From: Mesorhizobium carmichaelinearum
GTDB lineage: Bacteria; Pseudomonadota; Alphaproteobacteria; Rhizobiales; Rhizobiaceae
DNA: 64,000 bases
Direction: 5' to 3'
Assembly (NCBI RefSeq): GCF_900199455.1
Contig: NZ_FZQR01000015.1
Coordinates: forward strand, 1-64,000
In this document: positions 1 through 8,422 of the stretch, in pieces
How the letters are laid out: every line of letters begins with the position of its first letter
Numbering within the stretch: position 1 is the first letter of the stretch
Notes under the pieces: model-generated
The model's input: only the letters and a program-made list of their open reading frames with translations
Told to the model about the DNA's origin: nothing
Database searches by the model: none
Translations under genes and position numbers: made by a program

Positions 1-2115
1 GAGTTTGGGGGCGGACTGGAACAGCTGCGTCATGTCCCTCAGCGTCTGCGTGGTCCGGCTGGACAGCACCGCCGGCCGCTCGGCGGCCGCGTCGGCCGCA
101 GCCTGTTCATCGCTCTTCTTCTGCGCTTCCGCCGCCTTGGCGGCGGTGTCCTCGTCGACGAATGGCTTGTCGATGCCCGGGATCGGCTTCAGGTCGATGT
201 TCTGGTGCGCGTAGACCATCAGGCGCTGCCACACCATCGCCGGCAGCGACCCACCCGTCATGTTCTTGGTCGGGGTGAAGTCATCATTGCCCAGCCACAC
301 GGCCGCCGTGTAGTTGCCGGTGAAGCCGACGAACCAGGCGTCGCGATAGGATTGCGTCGTGCCGGTCTTGCCGGCGACGACGATGTTGGGAATTTGAGCC
401 CTCCGCCCGGTTCCCATCACCGGCACCGCCGCCAGCATGGTGTTCATGGATTTCAGCGCCTGCTCGGACAGAACGCGGTGCGGCGGAGGTGCGTCCTTGG
501 CGAAATCGTAAACCACCTCTCCGGTCCGAGAGACAAGCTGCGTTATGCCGTGCCGGGACCCAACAAAACCGTTCTGGGCGAACACGCTGTAGCCCGTCGC
601 CTGGTCCATCACGGTCATGCCCGAAGTGCCGAGCACCATCGTCTTGTGCGCCTCGAGCGGCGATTCCACGCCCATCGCCTCGGCCATCGCCTTGATCGGC
701 GCAATGCCGAGATGGTCTTTGGCCAGCCGCACCGGCACGGTGTTGATCGACTTGGCCATCGCCATGATCAGCGTGATGTTGCCGGCTGATTCGCCGCTGT
801 AATTGTGCGGTGACCAGTTGCCCCAGCTGATTGGCCCGCCTGATATGATCGAGTTCGGCGTAAAACCGTGTTCCATCGCCGTGGCGTAGACATAGGGCTT
901 GAAGGACGAGCCGGTCTGGCGCAGCGCCTTGGTCGCGCGGTTGAACTGACTGGCGCCGTAGTCGCGGCCGCCGACGATCGCCCGCACCGCACCATTGGTC
1001 TCGATGACCACCACGGCACCCTCGGTGACGTTGTACTCCTTGCCGAACTGGCGCAGATGGAACTCAACGGACTCTTCCGCCGCCTTCTGGATGTTGGCGT
1101 CGAAGGTGGTGTGGGCCACCAGCGAGTGCTGGCCGGGCTTGGCGATCTTCTTGACCTCGTCGAAGGCCCAGTCGAGGAAATAGTCGGGGCTCTTCTGTTC
1201 GCCGCGGTCGACGACGTCGGCCGGGTGCAACCTTGCCTGCAGCACCTGGCCCTCGGTCATGAAGCCGGAATCGACAAGGTTGGACAGCACCACATTGGCG
1301 CGGGCGCGCGCCGCCGGCAGGTTGATGTGGGGGGCGTATTTGGTCGGCGCCTTGAACAGGCCGGCCAGCATCGCCGCCTCGGCAAGGTTGAGGTCCTTGA
1401 CGCTCTTGCCGAAATAGAAATCCGCCGCCGCCTCGATGCCGAACGTGCCGCCGCCCATATAGGCGCGGTCGAGATAGAGCTGCAGGATTTCCTTCTTCGA
1501 CAGATTGGCTTCGAGCCACAGCGACAGGAAGGCTTCCTTGATCTTGCGCTCGAACGTCCGCTCATTGGTCAGGAACAGGTTCTTGGCCAATTGCTGGGTA
1601 ATGCTGGAACCGCCCTGAACGACGGAATTCGCCCGCACATTCTCGAAGATGGCGCGCGAAAGGCCGAGCACGTCGATGCCGTAGTGATCGAAGAAGCGCC
1701 GGTCCTCGGTGGCCAACACCGCCTTGATGACGTGGTCGGGCATCTCGTCGACCGGCACGGAATCGCGCTGAATGATGCCGCGCTGGCCGATCTCGTTGCC
1801 ATAGCGGTCGAGGAAGGTGACGGCGAAGTCGCCCTGCGCGCGCCAGTCGCCGGCCGTATCCTGGAAAGCCGGAATAGCCAGCGCCAGCATCACCACGATG
1901 CCGCCGGCACCGAGCGTAAATCCTTCGCTCAAAATCTCGATGATGCCGCGGCGCCAGCCCTTGAGACGAAAGCGCCGCGAGAAGATCGTCGCCGCTTCCC
2001 AGAACTGACGGGCCTTGAAACCGATCTCGTAGAGCGAGGAATCGAGCCACGCGTCCAGCGCCAGAAGGCGCGACGCGATCGGACCTCTTCTCTTGCGCGG
2101 TTCAGGGCTGACCAT
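1..2115 (-). CDS. mrcA: Penicillin-binding protein 1A, class A (C-terminus cut by window edge)
   Basis: Bifunctional peptidoglycan synthase: glycan-strand polymerisation and transpeptidation at the inner membrane. 705 codons are visible without a stop, so the C-terminus lies left of the window. After a short cytoplasmic segment there is one membrane anchor (about residues 60-80). The GT51 glycosyltransferase signatures follow: ATEDRRFFDHYG and QGGSSITQQLAKN. The transpeptidase domain shows SSFK (SxxK nucleophile, in the RQTGSSFKPYVYAT context), KSINT (SxN) and KTGTT (KTG). All catalytic motifs are present, so the visible part looks functional. The start at 2115 is an ATG opening MVSPEPRKRRGP. 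The gene reads leftward, away from the downstream-facing amidinotransferase gene, with about 220 bp between them. Symbol by family; the paralogue (mrcA versus pbpC-type naming) is not certain. Confidence 0.93.
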   Translation of the reverse strand, partial: MVSPEPRKRRGPIASRLLALDAWLDSSLYEIGFKARQFWEAATIFSRRFRLKGWRRGIIEILSEGFTLGAGGIVVMLALAIPAFQDTAGDWRAQGDFAVTFLDRYGNEIGQRGIIQRDSVPVDEMPDHVIKAVLATEDRRFFDHYGIDVLGLSRAIFENVRANSVVQGGSSITQQLAKNLFLTNERTFERKIKEAFLSLWLEANLSKKEILQLYLDRAYMGGGTFGIEAAADFYFGKSVKDLNLAEAAMLAGLFKAPTKYAPHINLPAARARANVVLSNLVDSGFMTEGQVLQARLHPADVVDRGEQKSPDYFLDWAFDEVKKIAKPGQHSLVAHTTFDANIQKAAEESVEFHLRQFGKEYNVTEGAVVVIETNGAVRAIVGGRDYGASQFNRATKALRQTGSSFKPYVYATAMEHGFTPNSIISGGPISWGNWSPHNYSGESAGNITLIMAMAKSINTVPVRLAKDHLGIAPIKAMAEAMGVESPLEAHKTMVLGTSGMTVMDQATGYSVFAQNGFVGSRHGITQLVSRTGEVVYDFAKDAPPPHRVLSEQALKSMNTMLAAVPVMGTGRRAQIPNIVVAGKTGTTQSYRDAWFVGFTGNYTAAVWLGNDDFTPTKNMTGGSLPAMVWQRLMVYAHQNIDLKPIPGIDKPFVDEDTAAKAAEAQKKSDEQAAADAAAERPAVLSSRTTQTLRDMTQLFQSAPKL

Positions 2116-2281
2116 TCAAAAACCCGGCTCGGCTGTGGCGTGACCTGAAAACCGCAAGCCGGCAATTTCAGGGCGGCGCCCTGTCCCGACTATTCATCCA
2201 TTTGTGGATGCTCACAAGGGCGGCAAGGACACAGCCGCAAGGTTTGTCGATGGAAAAGGCAGGTAACTGGCGACATGGTCA

Positions 2282-2314
2282 CTCGCCCGCCAGACTTCCG
2301 ATCCGGCGGGCGAG
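2282..2314 (-). terminator. Hairpin terminator after the amidinotransferase-family gene
   Basis: Perfect 10-bp inverted repeat (CTCGCCCGCC / GGCGGGCGAG) with a 13-nt loop, about 25 bp beyond the stop codon of the minus-strand gene ending at 2338. It lacks a strong T-tract, so it may be a weak intrinsic terminator or a 3'-end stabiliser. Confidence 0.6.
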
Positions 2315-2337
2315 GGTGGGTTGCCGTTCTTGGCCAA

Positions 2338-3270
2338 TCAGGCCGCTTCGCGCTTCAGCGCCTGCGCCATGCAATGGATGCCGCCGCCGGTCTTGGATAT
2401 CTCGCTCATGTCGACGGCCGCGACCTCGAAGCCGCGCGCCTTGAGTTGACCGATGAGCGTCTGGCTCGAGGTCGGCGCGATCACCCTGTCCTTGCCGAGC
2501 GACATGAAGTTGCAGCCGAGGGCCATCGTGTCCTGGAAGGGGACATCGATGATCTCGTGGCCCTTGCCCTTCAGCCAGTCGACGATGCCGGGTTCGGTGC
2601 AGGCGAGGCACACTGCAGTGAGCTTTTCGGCGATCGGCACGACCATCAGGTCGATATGGACATAATATTCGTCGATAAAGGCGAGCCGCGTTTCCCAGCC
2701 CTCTTTCTCGAACCATGACTGGACCTGGCGGGCGCCTTCTTCCTGCGTGCGGGCGCCGCCGCAACCGATCAGCACCACGCCTTCCTCGATGACGTTGAAG
2801 TCGCCGCCTTCGAACGTGCCGGCGGTGACCATGTCGTAGATCGGGATGCCGAGTTTTTCATAGGTGCGGATCGCCGCGTAATTCTCACCGCGCCGCCACC
2901 AATTGGCCATGGCGGTGATGAAGGCGCCGTAGGGCGTCATGACGCTGGAATCGCGGGAATAGACCTGCATCGGCAGTTCCGGCGTCGGCTCGTGCCAGTG
3001 GATGTTGACGCCGAAATGCTCATAGGCGGCGACCAGGTCCTTGTGCTGCGCCTGCGCGATCTGGACGTTGCAGGGCGCCTCGCGCAGATGTTTTCGCGAC
3101 AGCGAGCTGGTCGACAAATGCCGCAGGAAGTTCGGCGAGCCGAGCAGCACGTCAGTCAATACATCGGTTTCGTTGGCGAAGCCCCATGATGTCAGCGGCT
3201 TGGTGCCGCCGGCCGGATTGCGGCGCTGCAGCGAAAACGGCTCGGCGACGATGCGATCATGAACGGTCAT
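2338..3270 (-). CDS. Amidinotransferase/dimethylarginine dimethylaminohydrolase (DDAH)-like guanidino hydrolase
   Basis: 310 aa, cytosolic. The family hydrolyses or transfers the guanidino group of arginine-type substrates through a covalent thiouronium on a C-terminal cysteine. Visible active-site elements: Asp107 in SRDSS, Glu154 and Asp157 in GTFEGGDF, His205 in YYVHIDL, and Cys300 in GGGIHCM. The set is complete, so the enzyme should be active. It lies 40 bp downstream of the M20 amidohydrolase on the same strand and the two probably form an operon next to a PotABCD-type transporter. This suggests use of an imported guanidino compound (methylated arginine, N-acyl-arginine or an opine-like compound). 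Exact substrate cannot be told from sequence; arginine deiminase-like or DDAH activity are the main options. Confidence 0.85.
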   Translation of the reverse strand: MTVHDRIVAEPFSLQRRNPAGGTKPLTSWGFANETDVLTDVLLGSPNFLRHLSTSSLSRKHLREAPCNVQIAQAQHKDLVAAYEHFGVNIHWHEPTPELPMQVYSRDSSVMTPYGAFITAMANWWRRGENYAAIRTYEKLGIPIYDMVTAGTFEGGDFNVIEEGVVLIGCGGARTQEEGARQVQSWFEKEGWETRLAFIDEYYVHIDLMVVPIAEKLTAVCLACTEPGIVDWLKGKGHEIIDVPFQDTMALGCNFMSLGKDRVIAPTSSQTLIGQLKARGFEVAAVDMSEISKTGGGIHCMAQALKREAA

Positions 3271-3310
3271 GGTGTTCTCCTCGTGGGCTTGTTCTCAAGA
3301 GTTGGTCGGG

Positions 3311-4897
3311 TCATGCATGGCTTGGGATCCACCAGTCGCGGCCGCGCGCCGTGGTGACATATTCCGGCCAGCGGAAGTTGATCGGCGGCTCGTAGTCGCA
3401 GAGCGGCGCGATCCAGTTCGCGCCGCCAACGCCGCCGCCGGTGCGGGTGACGAATTCGTCCATCGCCACATCGCGAGCGATCTTGTCCTCGATCAGGCGC
3501 AGTGCCGCCAGCGCAACGGTCTTGGCCGCGCAGATGACCATCGGGTCGATGGTGGCGGAAATGCCGCCCAGCGCATTCATCACCCAGGAGGGATAGGCGT
3601 GGCCGCCTGCCGAGCGCAGCGCCGGGCGCGCGACATAGAAACGCGCCGTCGGCGCGTGCCAGCTCATGTCGGTATAATCGTCCGAGGTCGAATTCACCTG
3701 CGAAGGCGGCAGGTCGCGGCGCAGGATCGCCTCGGCCTCTTGCGGCGAAATCAGCCGCTCCAGCTCATCGATGAACGGGTTCTCGGTCGCGCTAGCCCCG
3801 GCATTGACCTGGATTTCGCGGCCGATCGCCCTGGCGGCCTCGTCCCAGCATGGCGGCCCGACCGTCGACAGGGCTTCATAGGCAATCTCGGCCATGGCGT
3901 GATTGGCCAGCCCCGGCCGTGACTTCGACACCCAGTGGCGTTCATAGCGGCAACCGCTCATCGTAGCGGCGGCCGCCGCATTGCGGTCGAGCACGGCGGT
4001 CACCTGCTCGGCCATGCCGATGGTCGGCACGCGGATCATGTACTGGATCTCGGCCAGCCCCGCCGGCAGATTGTCGGCGGTCGCCTGGCCGGCGGTCAGG
4101 ATCGCCTCGCTGATCGACCAGCCGCCCTGGTGCGGCAGCATGGAATCGCGCAGCGCCTTGGAGGCCATGTACATCGTCATCAGCGCATCATTGGCGCCGG
4201 GGGCGCGGACCGCCGAATGCGCCTGCGGGATCGGCGCGCCATCGCCTGCGCGAACCCAGTTTTCGGGTTCGTCGCACACAAAGCGGTAGATCATGGCGTA
4301 GGCGGCACCGCAATGCGTGTCCCAGCGCGCCGTGTTGCACAGCGGCAGCATGTAGAAGGGATGGAAGGAGATCATGCCGGCAAGGCCGTCATAATAGCCC
4401 TTGGCCGCATGGATCGGCTTCGAGCCGCGCACCTTCTCTGCCGGCTCGCCGGTAAAGCGCAGCGTGCCTGGGACGCCGTGGCGCTGCATCGCTGCCTTGG
4501 TGGCGAGCAGGCCGCCGAGGCTTGCCATGCCCAGCCCCGAATGCGGATCGGTGTGGCCGCCGGCCTCGACGCCAAGACCGGGCCGCGGCTGCTTCACCGT
4601 CACCGCATCCTGGCAGTTGCCGGGCACGGCGTCATATTCGGCATACATGCCGATGGTCGGCCCGTCGCCATTCGTCCAGTGGGCGCAAAAGGCGGTCGGC
4701 ATGCCGCCGGAACCTTCCTCGACGGCAAAACCTTCGCGCTTCAGTCGCTCCACATACCAGGCGGCAGACTGATATTCGCGCCAGGCAGTCTCGCCGAAAT
4801 CGAAAATGGTGCGCGTCCACGCCGACAGCAGCGGCTGGATGCCGTCGAGGCAGGCAAGGGCGGTCTCTTGCGCCGATGTCGTCACCGGTTTGTCCAT
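3311..4897 (-). CDS. M20-family amidohydrolase (AbgB-like)
   Basis: 528 aa, start ATG at 4897. M20 peptidase/amidohydrolase of the aminobenzoyl-glutamate hydrolase subunit B type: hydrolysis of an amide or N-acyl bond at a metal centre. The N-terminal region carries the metal-binding stretch MYAEYDAVPG and a HTDPHSGLGMA segment; a dimerisation lid occupies the middle, and SSDDYTDMSW near residue 430 supplies late acidic and polar residues typical of the AbgB branch. No signal peptide, so cytosolic. First gene of a probable two-gene operon with the guanidino hydrolase, and divergent from a LysR regulator; the shared 75-bp gap holds an operator-like motif that recurs before the ABC transporter operon. 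Substrate unknown; deacylation of an imported N-acyl amino acid would fit the neighbours. Confidence 0.85.
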   Translation of the reverse strand: MDKPVTTSAQETALACLDGIQPLLSAWTRTIFDFGETAWREYQSAAWYVERLKREGFAVEEGSGGMPTAFCAHWTNGDGPTIGMYAEYDAVPGNCQDAVTVKQPRPGLGVEAGGHTDPHSGLGMASLGGLLATKAAMQRHGVPGTLRFTGEPAEKVRGSKPIHAAKGYYDGLAGMISFHPFYMLPLCNTARWDTHCGAAYAMIYRFVCDEPENWVRAGDGAPIPQAHSAVRAPGANDALMTMYMASKALRDSMLPHQGGWSISEAILTAGQATADNLPAGLAEIQYMIRVPTIGMAEQVTAVLDRNAAAAATMSGCRYERHWVSKSRPGLANHAMAEIAYEALSTVGPPCWDEAARAIGREIQVNAGASATENPFIDELERLISPQEAEAILRRDLPPSQVNSTSDDYTDMSWHAPTARFYVARPALRSAGGHAYPSWVMNALGGISATIDPMVICAAKTVALAALRLIEDKIARDVAMDEFVTRTGGGVGGANWIAPLCDYEPPINFRWPEYVTTARGRDWWIPSHA

Positions 4898-4937
4898 GCA
4901 TCAAAGAAAGCAGTGAAGCGGTTCGCCAAAAAGTGAT

Positions 4938-4972
4938 ATGTTTTCCCGGTTCGTGCAAATTCGGTTCACCTC
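4938..4972. promoter_or_regulatory. Putative LysR operator, copy 1
   Basis: 35-bp stretch in the divergent promoter between the M20 gene and lysR. It matches the reverse complement of 6028-6062 at 22 of 35 positions with no gaps; the conserved blocks are GTTTTC, GCAAATT and TTCAC. Relative to the structural genes (M20 here, ABC operon there) both copies point the same way. Confidence 0.55.
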
Positions 4973-5860
4973 TTGAGAATTCCATCCACACAGGCGCTGC
5001 GCGCCCTCGACAGTTTCGCCAGGCATGGCAGCGTCTGGCGTGCCGCCGACGAACTGCACCTCACCCGCAGCGCGGTCAGCCACCAGTTGCGGCTGTTGGA
5101 GCGCGATCTCGGCTTCGATCTGCTGCAGCGCATCGGCAAGGGGGTGGCGCTGACGCCGCGCGGCCAGCGCTACGCTGCCGATGTCAGGAAGGCGCTGACC
5201 GTGCTCGGCGACGCGGGGGCGCAAAACAGCGGCGCCGGCGTCGGTGGTTCCTTCGCCATCTCCTGCCCTCCTGGCTTCGCCTCGATGTTCCTGTGCAGCC
5301 ATATCGGTGAATTCCAGCAGATGTACCCTGACGTGGCGCTCTCGGTGCTGACGCCGCGCCGGCTCGACGACGTCTCGAATCCGGACGCCGATGCCTTCAT
5401 CGCCTTTGGCGTCGGCAACTGGCCGAACCGGGCGGTGGAACTGCTTTGCGAAGTCCACTTCACGCCGCTTTGCAGCCCGACACTGCTCAACAAGGTGGGC
5501 GGATTTTCCAAACCCGCCGACGTGTTGCGCGCCAACCTGCTGCATCTCGGCGATACCGAGGACTGGGCGCGCTGGCTGGCGCTTTCCAAGGTGGAAAACC
5601 CCGATACCGAAGGTGGCATCTTCTTTTCCGACATGAACCTCGTCTTCTCGGCGGCGGTCGCCGGACAGGGAATTGCCATGGGCGACGAGTTGACCGGCCG
5701 CCGGGCCTTGAGCGAAGGCCGGCTGGTCAAGCCGTTTGAAGCGTCCGTGCCTTCGCCACGCTCCTATTTCCTGGTCTTCGAGCATGCCAAGGCCGGCCAT
5801 CCCGTGCTCAACGCCTTCAGCGACTGGCTCAGGGCGAAGCTGTCGGAGAACAGACTTTAA
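4973..5860 (+). CDS. LysR-family transcriptional regulator (GcvA-like)
   Basis: 295 aa. N-terminal winged helix-turn-helix (residues 1-60; the HTH core contains VWRAADELHLTRSAVSHQL) and a periplasmic-binding-protein-like effector domain (about 85-290). The start used is TTG at 4973, which gives MRIPSTQALRALDSF, the usual opening of GcvA-like LysR proteins; no ATG start is available near. It is divergent from the M20-guanidino hydrolase operon and upstream of the ABC transporter operon. The similar motifs at 4938-4972 and 6028-6062 suggest it controls both. Effector unknown, probably the transported compound or a breakdown product. Confidence 0.88.
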   Translation: MRIPSTQALRALDSFARHGSVWRAADELHLTRSAVSHQLRLLERDLGFDLLQRIGKGVALTPRGQRYAADVRKALTVLGDAGAQNSGAGVGGSFAISCPPGFASMFLCSHIGEFQQMYPDVALSVLTPRRLDDVSNPDADAFIAFGVGNWPNRAVELLCEVHFTPLCSPTLLNKVGGFSKPADVLRANLLHLGDTEDWARWLALSKVENPDTEGGIFFSDMNLVFSAAVAGQGIAMGDELTGRRALSEGRLVKPFEASVPSPRSYFLVFEHAKAGHPVLNAFSDWLRAKLSENRL

Positions 5861-6007
5861 TCTCCCCCCTCGAGGGGGAGATGGCCGCGAAGCGGTCAGA
5901 GGGGGTCGGTTCGACTGGGCTCGGCCTGTGGCAGATGAAGGTTGGCGCTCCATGCGCGGCGACCCCCTCTGTCGCCTTTGGCGACATCTCCCCCTCAAGG
6001 GGGGAGA
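5861..6007. repeat. Large imperfect inverted-repeat element
   Basis: Two 48-bp arms (5861-5908 and 5960-6007) are reverse complements of each other except for a central stretch; each begins with TCTCCCCCCT and ends with CAGAGGGGGTCG. In each arm the variable centre forms its own small hairpin (GGCCGC-gaa-GCGGTC on the left, TGTCGCC-aaa-GGCGACA in the right arm read in reverse complement), so pairing is kept although bases differ. It begins directly after the lysR stop codon. Elements of this look are common between genes in Mesorhizobium. It may also end lysR transcription. Confidence 0.8.
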
Positions 6008-6027
6008 TTAGGCGCCTCTCACCTCCA

Positions 6028-6062
6028 GACGTGAATCAAATTTGCCGATCAGGCGAAAACTA
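6028..6062. promoter_or_regulatory. Putative LysR operator, copy 2, before the ABC transporter operon
   Basis: Reverse-complement partner of 4938-4972 (22 of 35 identical, same spacing of the GTTTTC, GCAAATT and TTCAC blocks). It lies 61 bp upstream of the ABC ATPase start. Confidence 0.55.
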
Positions 6063-6123
6063 TTCGGTTGCGGTGAGCCGCGACCCTGCCTACGATTTCA
6101 CTCGGGACTGAGGAAGAGGCAGG

Positions 6124-7218
6124 ATGCAGCAACCCGGCCGGGCCGCAGAGATCAAGGCAATCGGAATCGGCAAGAGCTTCGGCTCGTTCCGTGCGTTGGA
6201 CAATCTGTCGCTCAATATCGGCCGCGGCGAGTTCCTGACGCTGCTCGGCCCCTCCGGTTCGGGCAAGACCACCTTCCTGATGATCCTGGCCGGCTTCGTG
6301 CAGCCGACCGAAGGCAAGCTTTTCAGCGACGGCACCGATATCACCGACCGCCCGGCCGAACAGCGCGCCGCCGGCATGGTGTTCCAGGGCTATGCGCTGT
6401 TCCCGCATATGAGCGTCGAGGCCAACATCGCTTTCCCGCTCAAGGTGCGCAAGAAATCGGCCGCCGACATCAAGAAGCGCGTCGGCGAGATGATCGAGCG
6501 CGTCGGTCTGATCGGCCACGAGAAGAAGCTGCCCTCGCAGCTCTCCGGCGGCCAGCAGCAGCGCGTGGCGCTTGCCCGCGCGCTGGTGTTCGAGCCGGGC
6601 GTGCTTTTGCTCGACGAGCCGTTCTCGGCGCTGGACAAGAGCCTGCGCGGCCAGATGCAGGCCGAGATGAAGCGCCTGCACCAGGAAACCGGCACCACTT
6701 TCGTCTTCGTCACCCACGACCAGAGCGAGGCGCTGGCGCTGTCGTCACGCGTCGCCATCTTCAATCACGGCAAACTGCTCCAGGTCGGCGCGCCGGATGA
6801 AGTCTACGACCGGCCGGACAACCGCTTCGTCGCCGAGTTCCTCGGCGAGATCAACATGCTGCCTCTGAAGGGGGTCAAGCCCGCCGACAACGGCTCGACG
6901 GGTCTTTGCGAGGACCGCGCGGTCAACATGCACTGCAAGGCCGAGAAGGTCCGTGGCGACGCCATCCTGGCGATCCGGCCCGAACACATGTCGATCGCGC
7001 GCGAGGCGGCCGCCGGTGAGAACGGCATCGCCGCGACCGCCATTGCCTCAACCTATCTGGGTGCCGCCACAAAGCTCGATCTGACGACGCGGCAAGGCGC
7101 CAAGGTGACCGTGTCGGTGCCGAACGAAGTCGCTGCCGCGGCACTGAGCAAAGGCAATTCCGTCTGGCTGACCTGGCCGGCGGAAAAGGGTTTCCTCCTT
7201 CCGGACGGAGGACAATGA
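6124..7218 (+). CDS. ABC transporter ATP-binding protein, PotA-like
   Basis: 364 aa. Energises import through the two permeases encoded downstream. Walker A GPSGSGKTT, Q-loop (VFQGYALFPHMSV), signature LSGGQQQRVALARAL, Walker B LLLDEPFSALD and the switch His in FVTHDQSEAL are all present, followed by a C-terminal TOBE domain (about residues 280-355). Start ATG at 6124 with AGGAAGAGGC just upstream. First gene of a four-gene operon (ATPase, binding protein, two permeases) of the polyamine/opine/spermidine-putrescine class. The neighbouring guanidino hydrolase and amidohydrolase suggest an arginine-derived or acylated cationic substrate. Confidence 0.93.
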   Translation: MQQPGRAAEIKAIGIGKSFGSFRALDNLSLNIGRGEFLTLLGPSGSGKTTFLMILAGFVQPTEGKLFSDGTDITDRPAEQRAAGMVFQGYALFPHMSVEANIAFPLKVRKKSAADIKKRVGEMIERVGLIGHEKKLPSQLSGGQQQRVALARALVFEPGVLLLDEPFSALDKSLRGQMQAEMKRLHQETGTTFVFVTHDQSEALALSSRVAIFNHGKLLQVGAPDEVYDRPDNRFVAEFLGEINMLPLKGVKPADNGSTGLCEDRAVNMHCKAEKVRGDAILAIRPEHMSIAREAAAGENGIAATAIASTYLGAATKLDLTTRQGAKVTVSVPNEVAAAALSKGNSVWLTWPAEKGFLLPDGGQ

Positions 7219-7287
7219 ACACCGGCGCGGCTTGATCCGCCGCACCGGCTTGCGGACTGAAATCAACGAAAACAAAGGGGAACTGAC

Positions 7288-8400
7288 ATGAACGACACCA
7301 AGAAAAACGCCATCGAAACGCTGTCCGAAAGGACCAGACGCGGCGAGATTTCGCGCCGCCAGTTCACGCAGCTTGCGGCCCTCGTGCTTGCCGGCACGCC
7401 GATGCTGCTGCGCTCGACCGGTGCCTTTGCCGCGGCCAAGGAACTGGTGCTGGTCAATTGGGGCGGCGACGCCATCACCGCCTATGACGCCGCCTATGGC
7501 CAGGCCTTCACCAAGGACACCGGCATCACCGTCAAGATGGATGGCTCCGGCCCGACCGAGGGCGCCATCTCGGCGCAGTTCAAGAGCGGCGCGCCGACCT
7601 GGGATCTGGTCGACGTCGATCCGTTCTCGGCCATCACGCTCGGCGCCCAGGGTGCGCTCGAGCCGATCGACTATAAGATCGTCGACAAGACCAAGATGCG
7701 GCCCGGCTTCGGCTGGGAATATGCCGCTTCGACCTATTTCTTCTCCTATGTCATAGCCTATGATTCCGAAAAGTACGGCAAGGACGCCCCGACCGGCATG
7801 GCCGACTTCTTCGACGTGAAGAAGTTCCCCGGCAAGCGTTCGCTCTACAAATGGGGCGTGTCGAGCTGGGAAGCGGCCCTGTTGGCCGACGGCATCGCGC
7901 CGGCTTCGCTCTATCCGCTCGACCTGAAGCGCGCGCATGACAAGATCGCTGCCTTCAAGGAAAATGTCGTGGCTTACTGGGGTGGCGGCGCCGAAAGCCA
8001 GAGCGTGCTGCTCAACGGCGAAGCCTCGATGGCCATCGTCTGGTCGACCCGCGCGTCGCTGATCGAGCAGGATTCCGGCGGCAAGATCAAGTTCATCTGG
8101 GACCAGGGCCTGATCTCGCCCGGCGCGCTCGCCGTGCTTAAGAACAACCCCGGCGGCAAGGATGCGGCGATGAAGTTCATCGCCAGCGCACAGGATCCGC
8201 AAAAGCAGCTCGTCATGTTCGACAAACTCGGCCAGGGCCCGGCCAATCCGGCGGCCGACGCGCTGATCCCAGCCGACAAGAAGCGCATCAACCCGGTCGA
8301 TCCCGAGAACATGAAGAAGCAGATCGCGCTCGACATGGATTGGTACGCCAAGAACTACGGCGCGGCGCTCGACGAATACACCAAGATCATCTCCGCCTGA
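7288..8400 (+). CDS. Extracellular solute-binding protein of a PotABCD-type ABC importer, Tat signal
   Basis: 370 aa periplasmic binding protein, PotD/family 1-like fold. The N-terminus has a twin-arginine signal, SRRQFTQLAAL (Arg23-Arg24), then a hydrophobic segment and cleavage near AFAAA; export in folded form by Tat is therefore likely. Start ATG at 7288 with AAAGGGGAA upstream. It lies 69 bp after the ATPase gene; a G+C-rich imperfect dyad in that gap may help differential expression of the binding protein. The ligand is not predictable from sequence; polyamines or guanidino compounds fit the cluster. Confidence 0.92.
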   Translation: MNDTKKNAIETLSERTRRGEISRRQFTQLAALVLAGTPMLLRSTGAFAAAKELVLVNWGGDAITAYDAAYGQAFTKDTGITVKMDGSGPTEGAISAQFKSGAPTWDLVDVDPFSAITLGAQGALEPIDYKIVDKTKMRPGFGWEYAASTYFFSYVIAYDSEKYGKDAPTGMADFFDVKKFPGKRSLYKWGVSSWEAALLADGIAPASLYPLDLKRAHDKIAAFKENVVAYWGGGAESQSVLLNGEASMAIVWSTRASLIEQDSGGKIKFIWDQGLISPGALAVLKNNPGGKDAAMKFIASAQDPQKQLVMFDKLGQGPANPAADALIPADKKRINPVDPENMKKQIALDMDWYAKNYGAALDEYTKIISA

Positions 8401-8422
8401 CCGGCGGCGATGCTGATCTGAG

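Noticed and set aside
868..2148. Long open frame on the plus strand across the PBP1A gene
   Set aside because: The minus strand carries all PBP1A motifs; the plus frame is a high-GC antisense shadow with no family pattern.
3935..4936. 333-codon plus-strand frame opposite the M20 gene
   Set aside because: M20 features on the minus strand explain the region.
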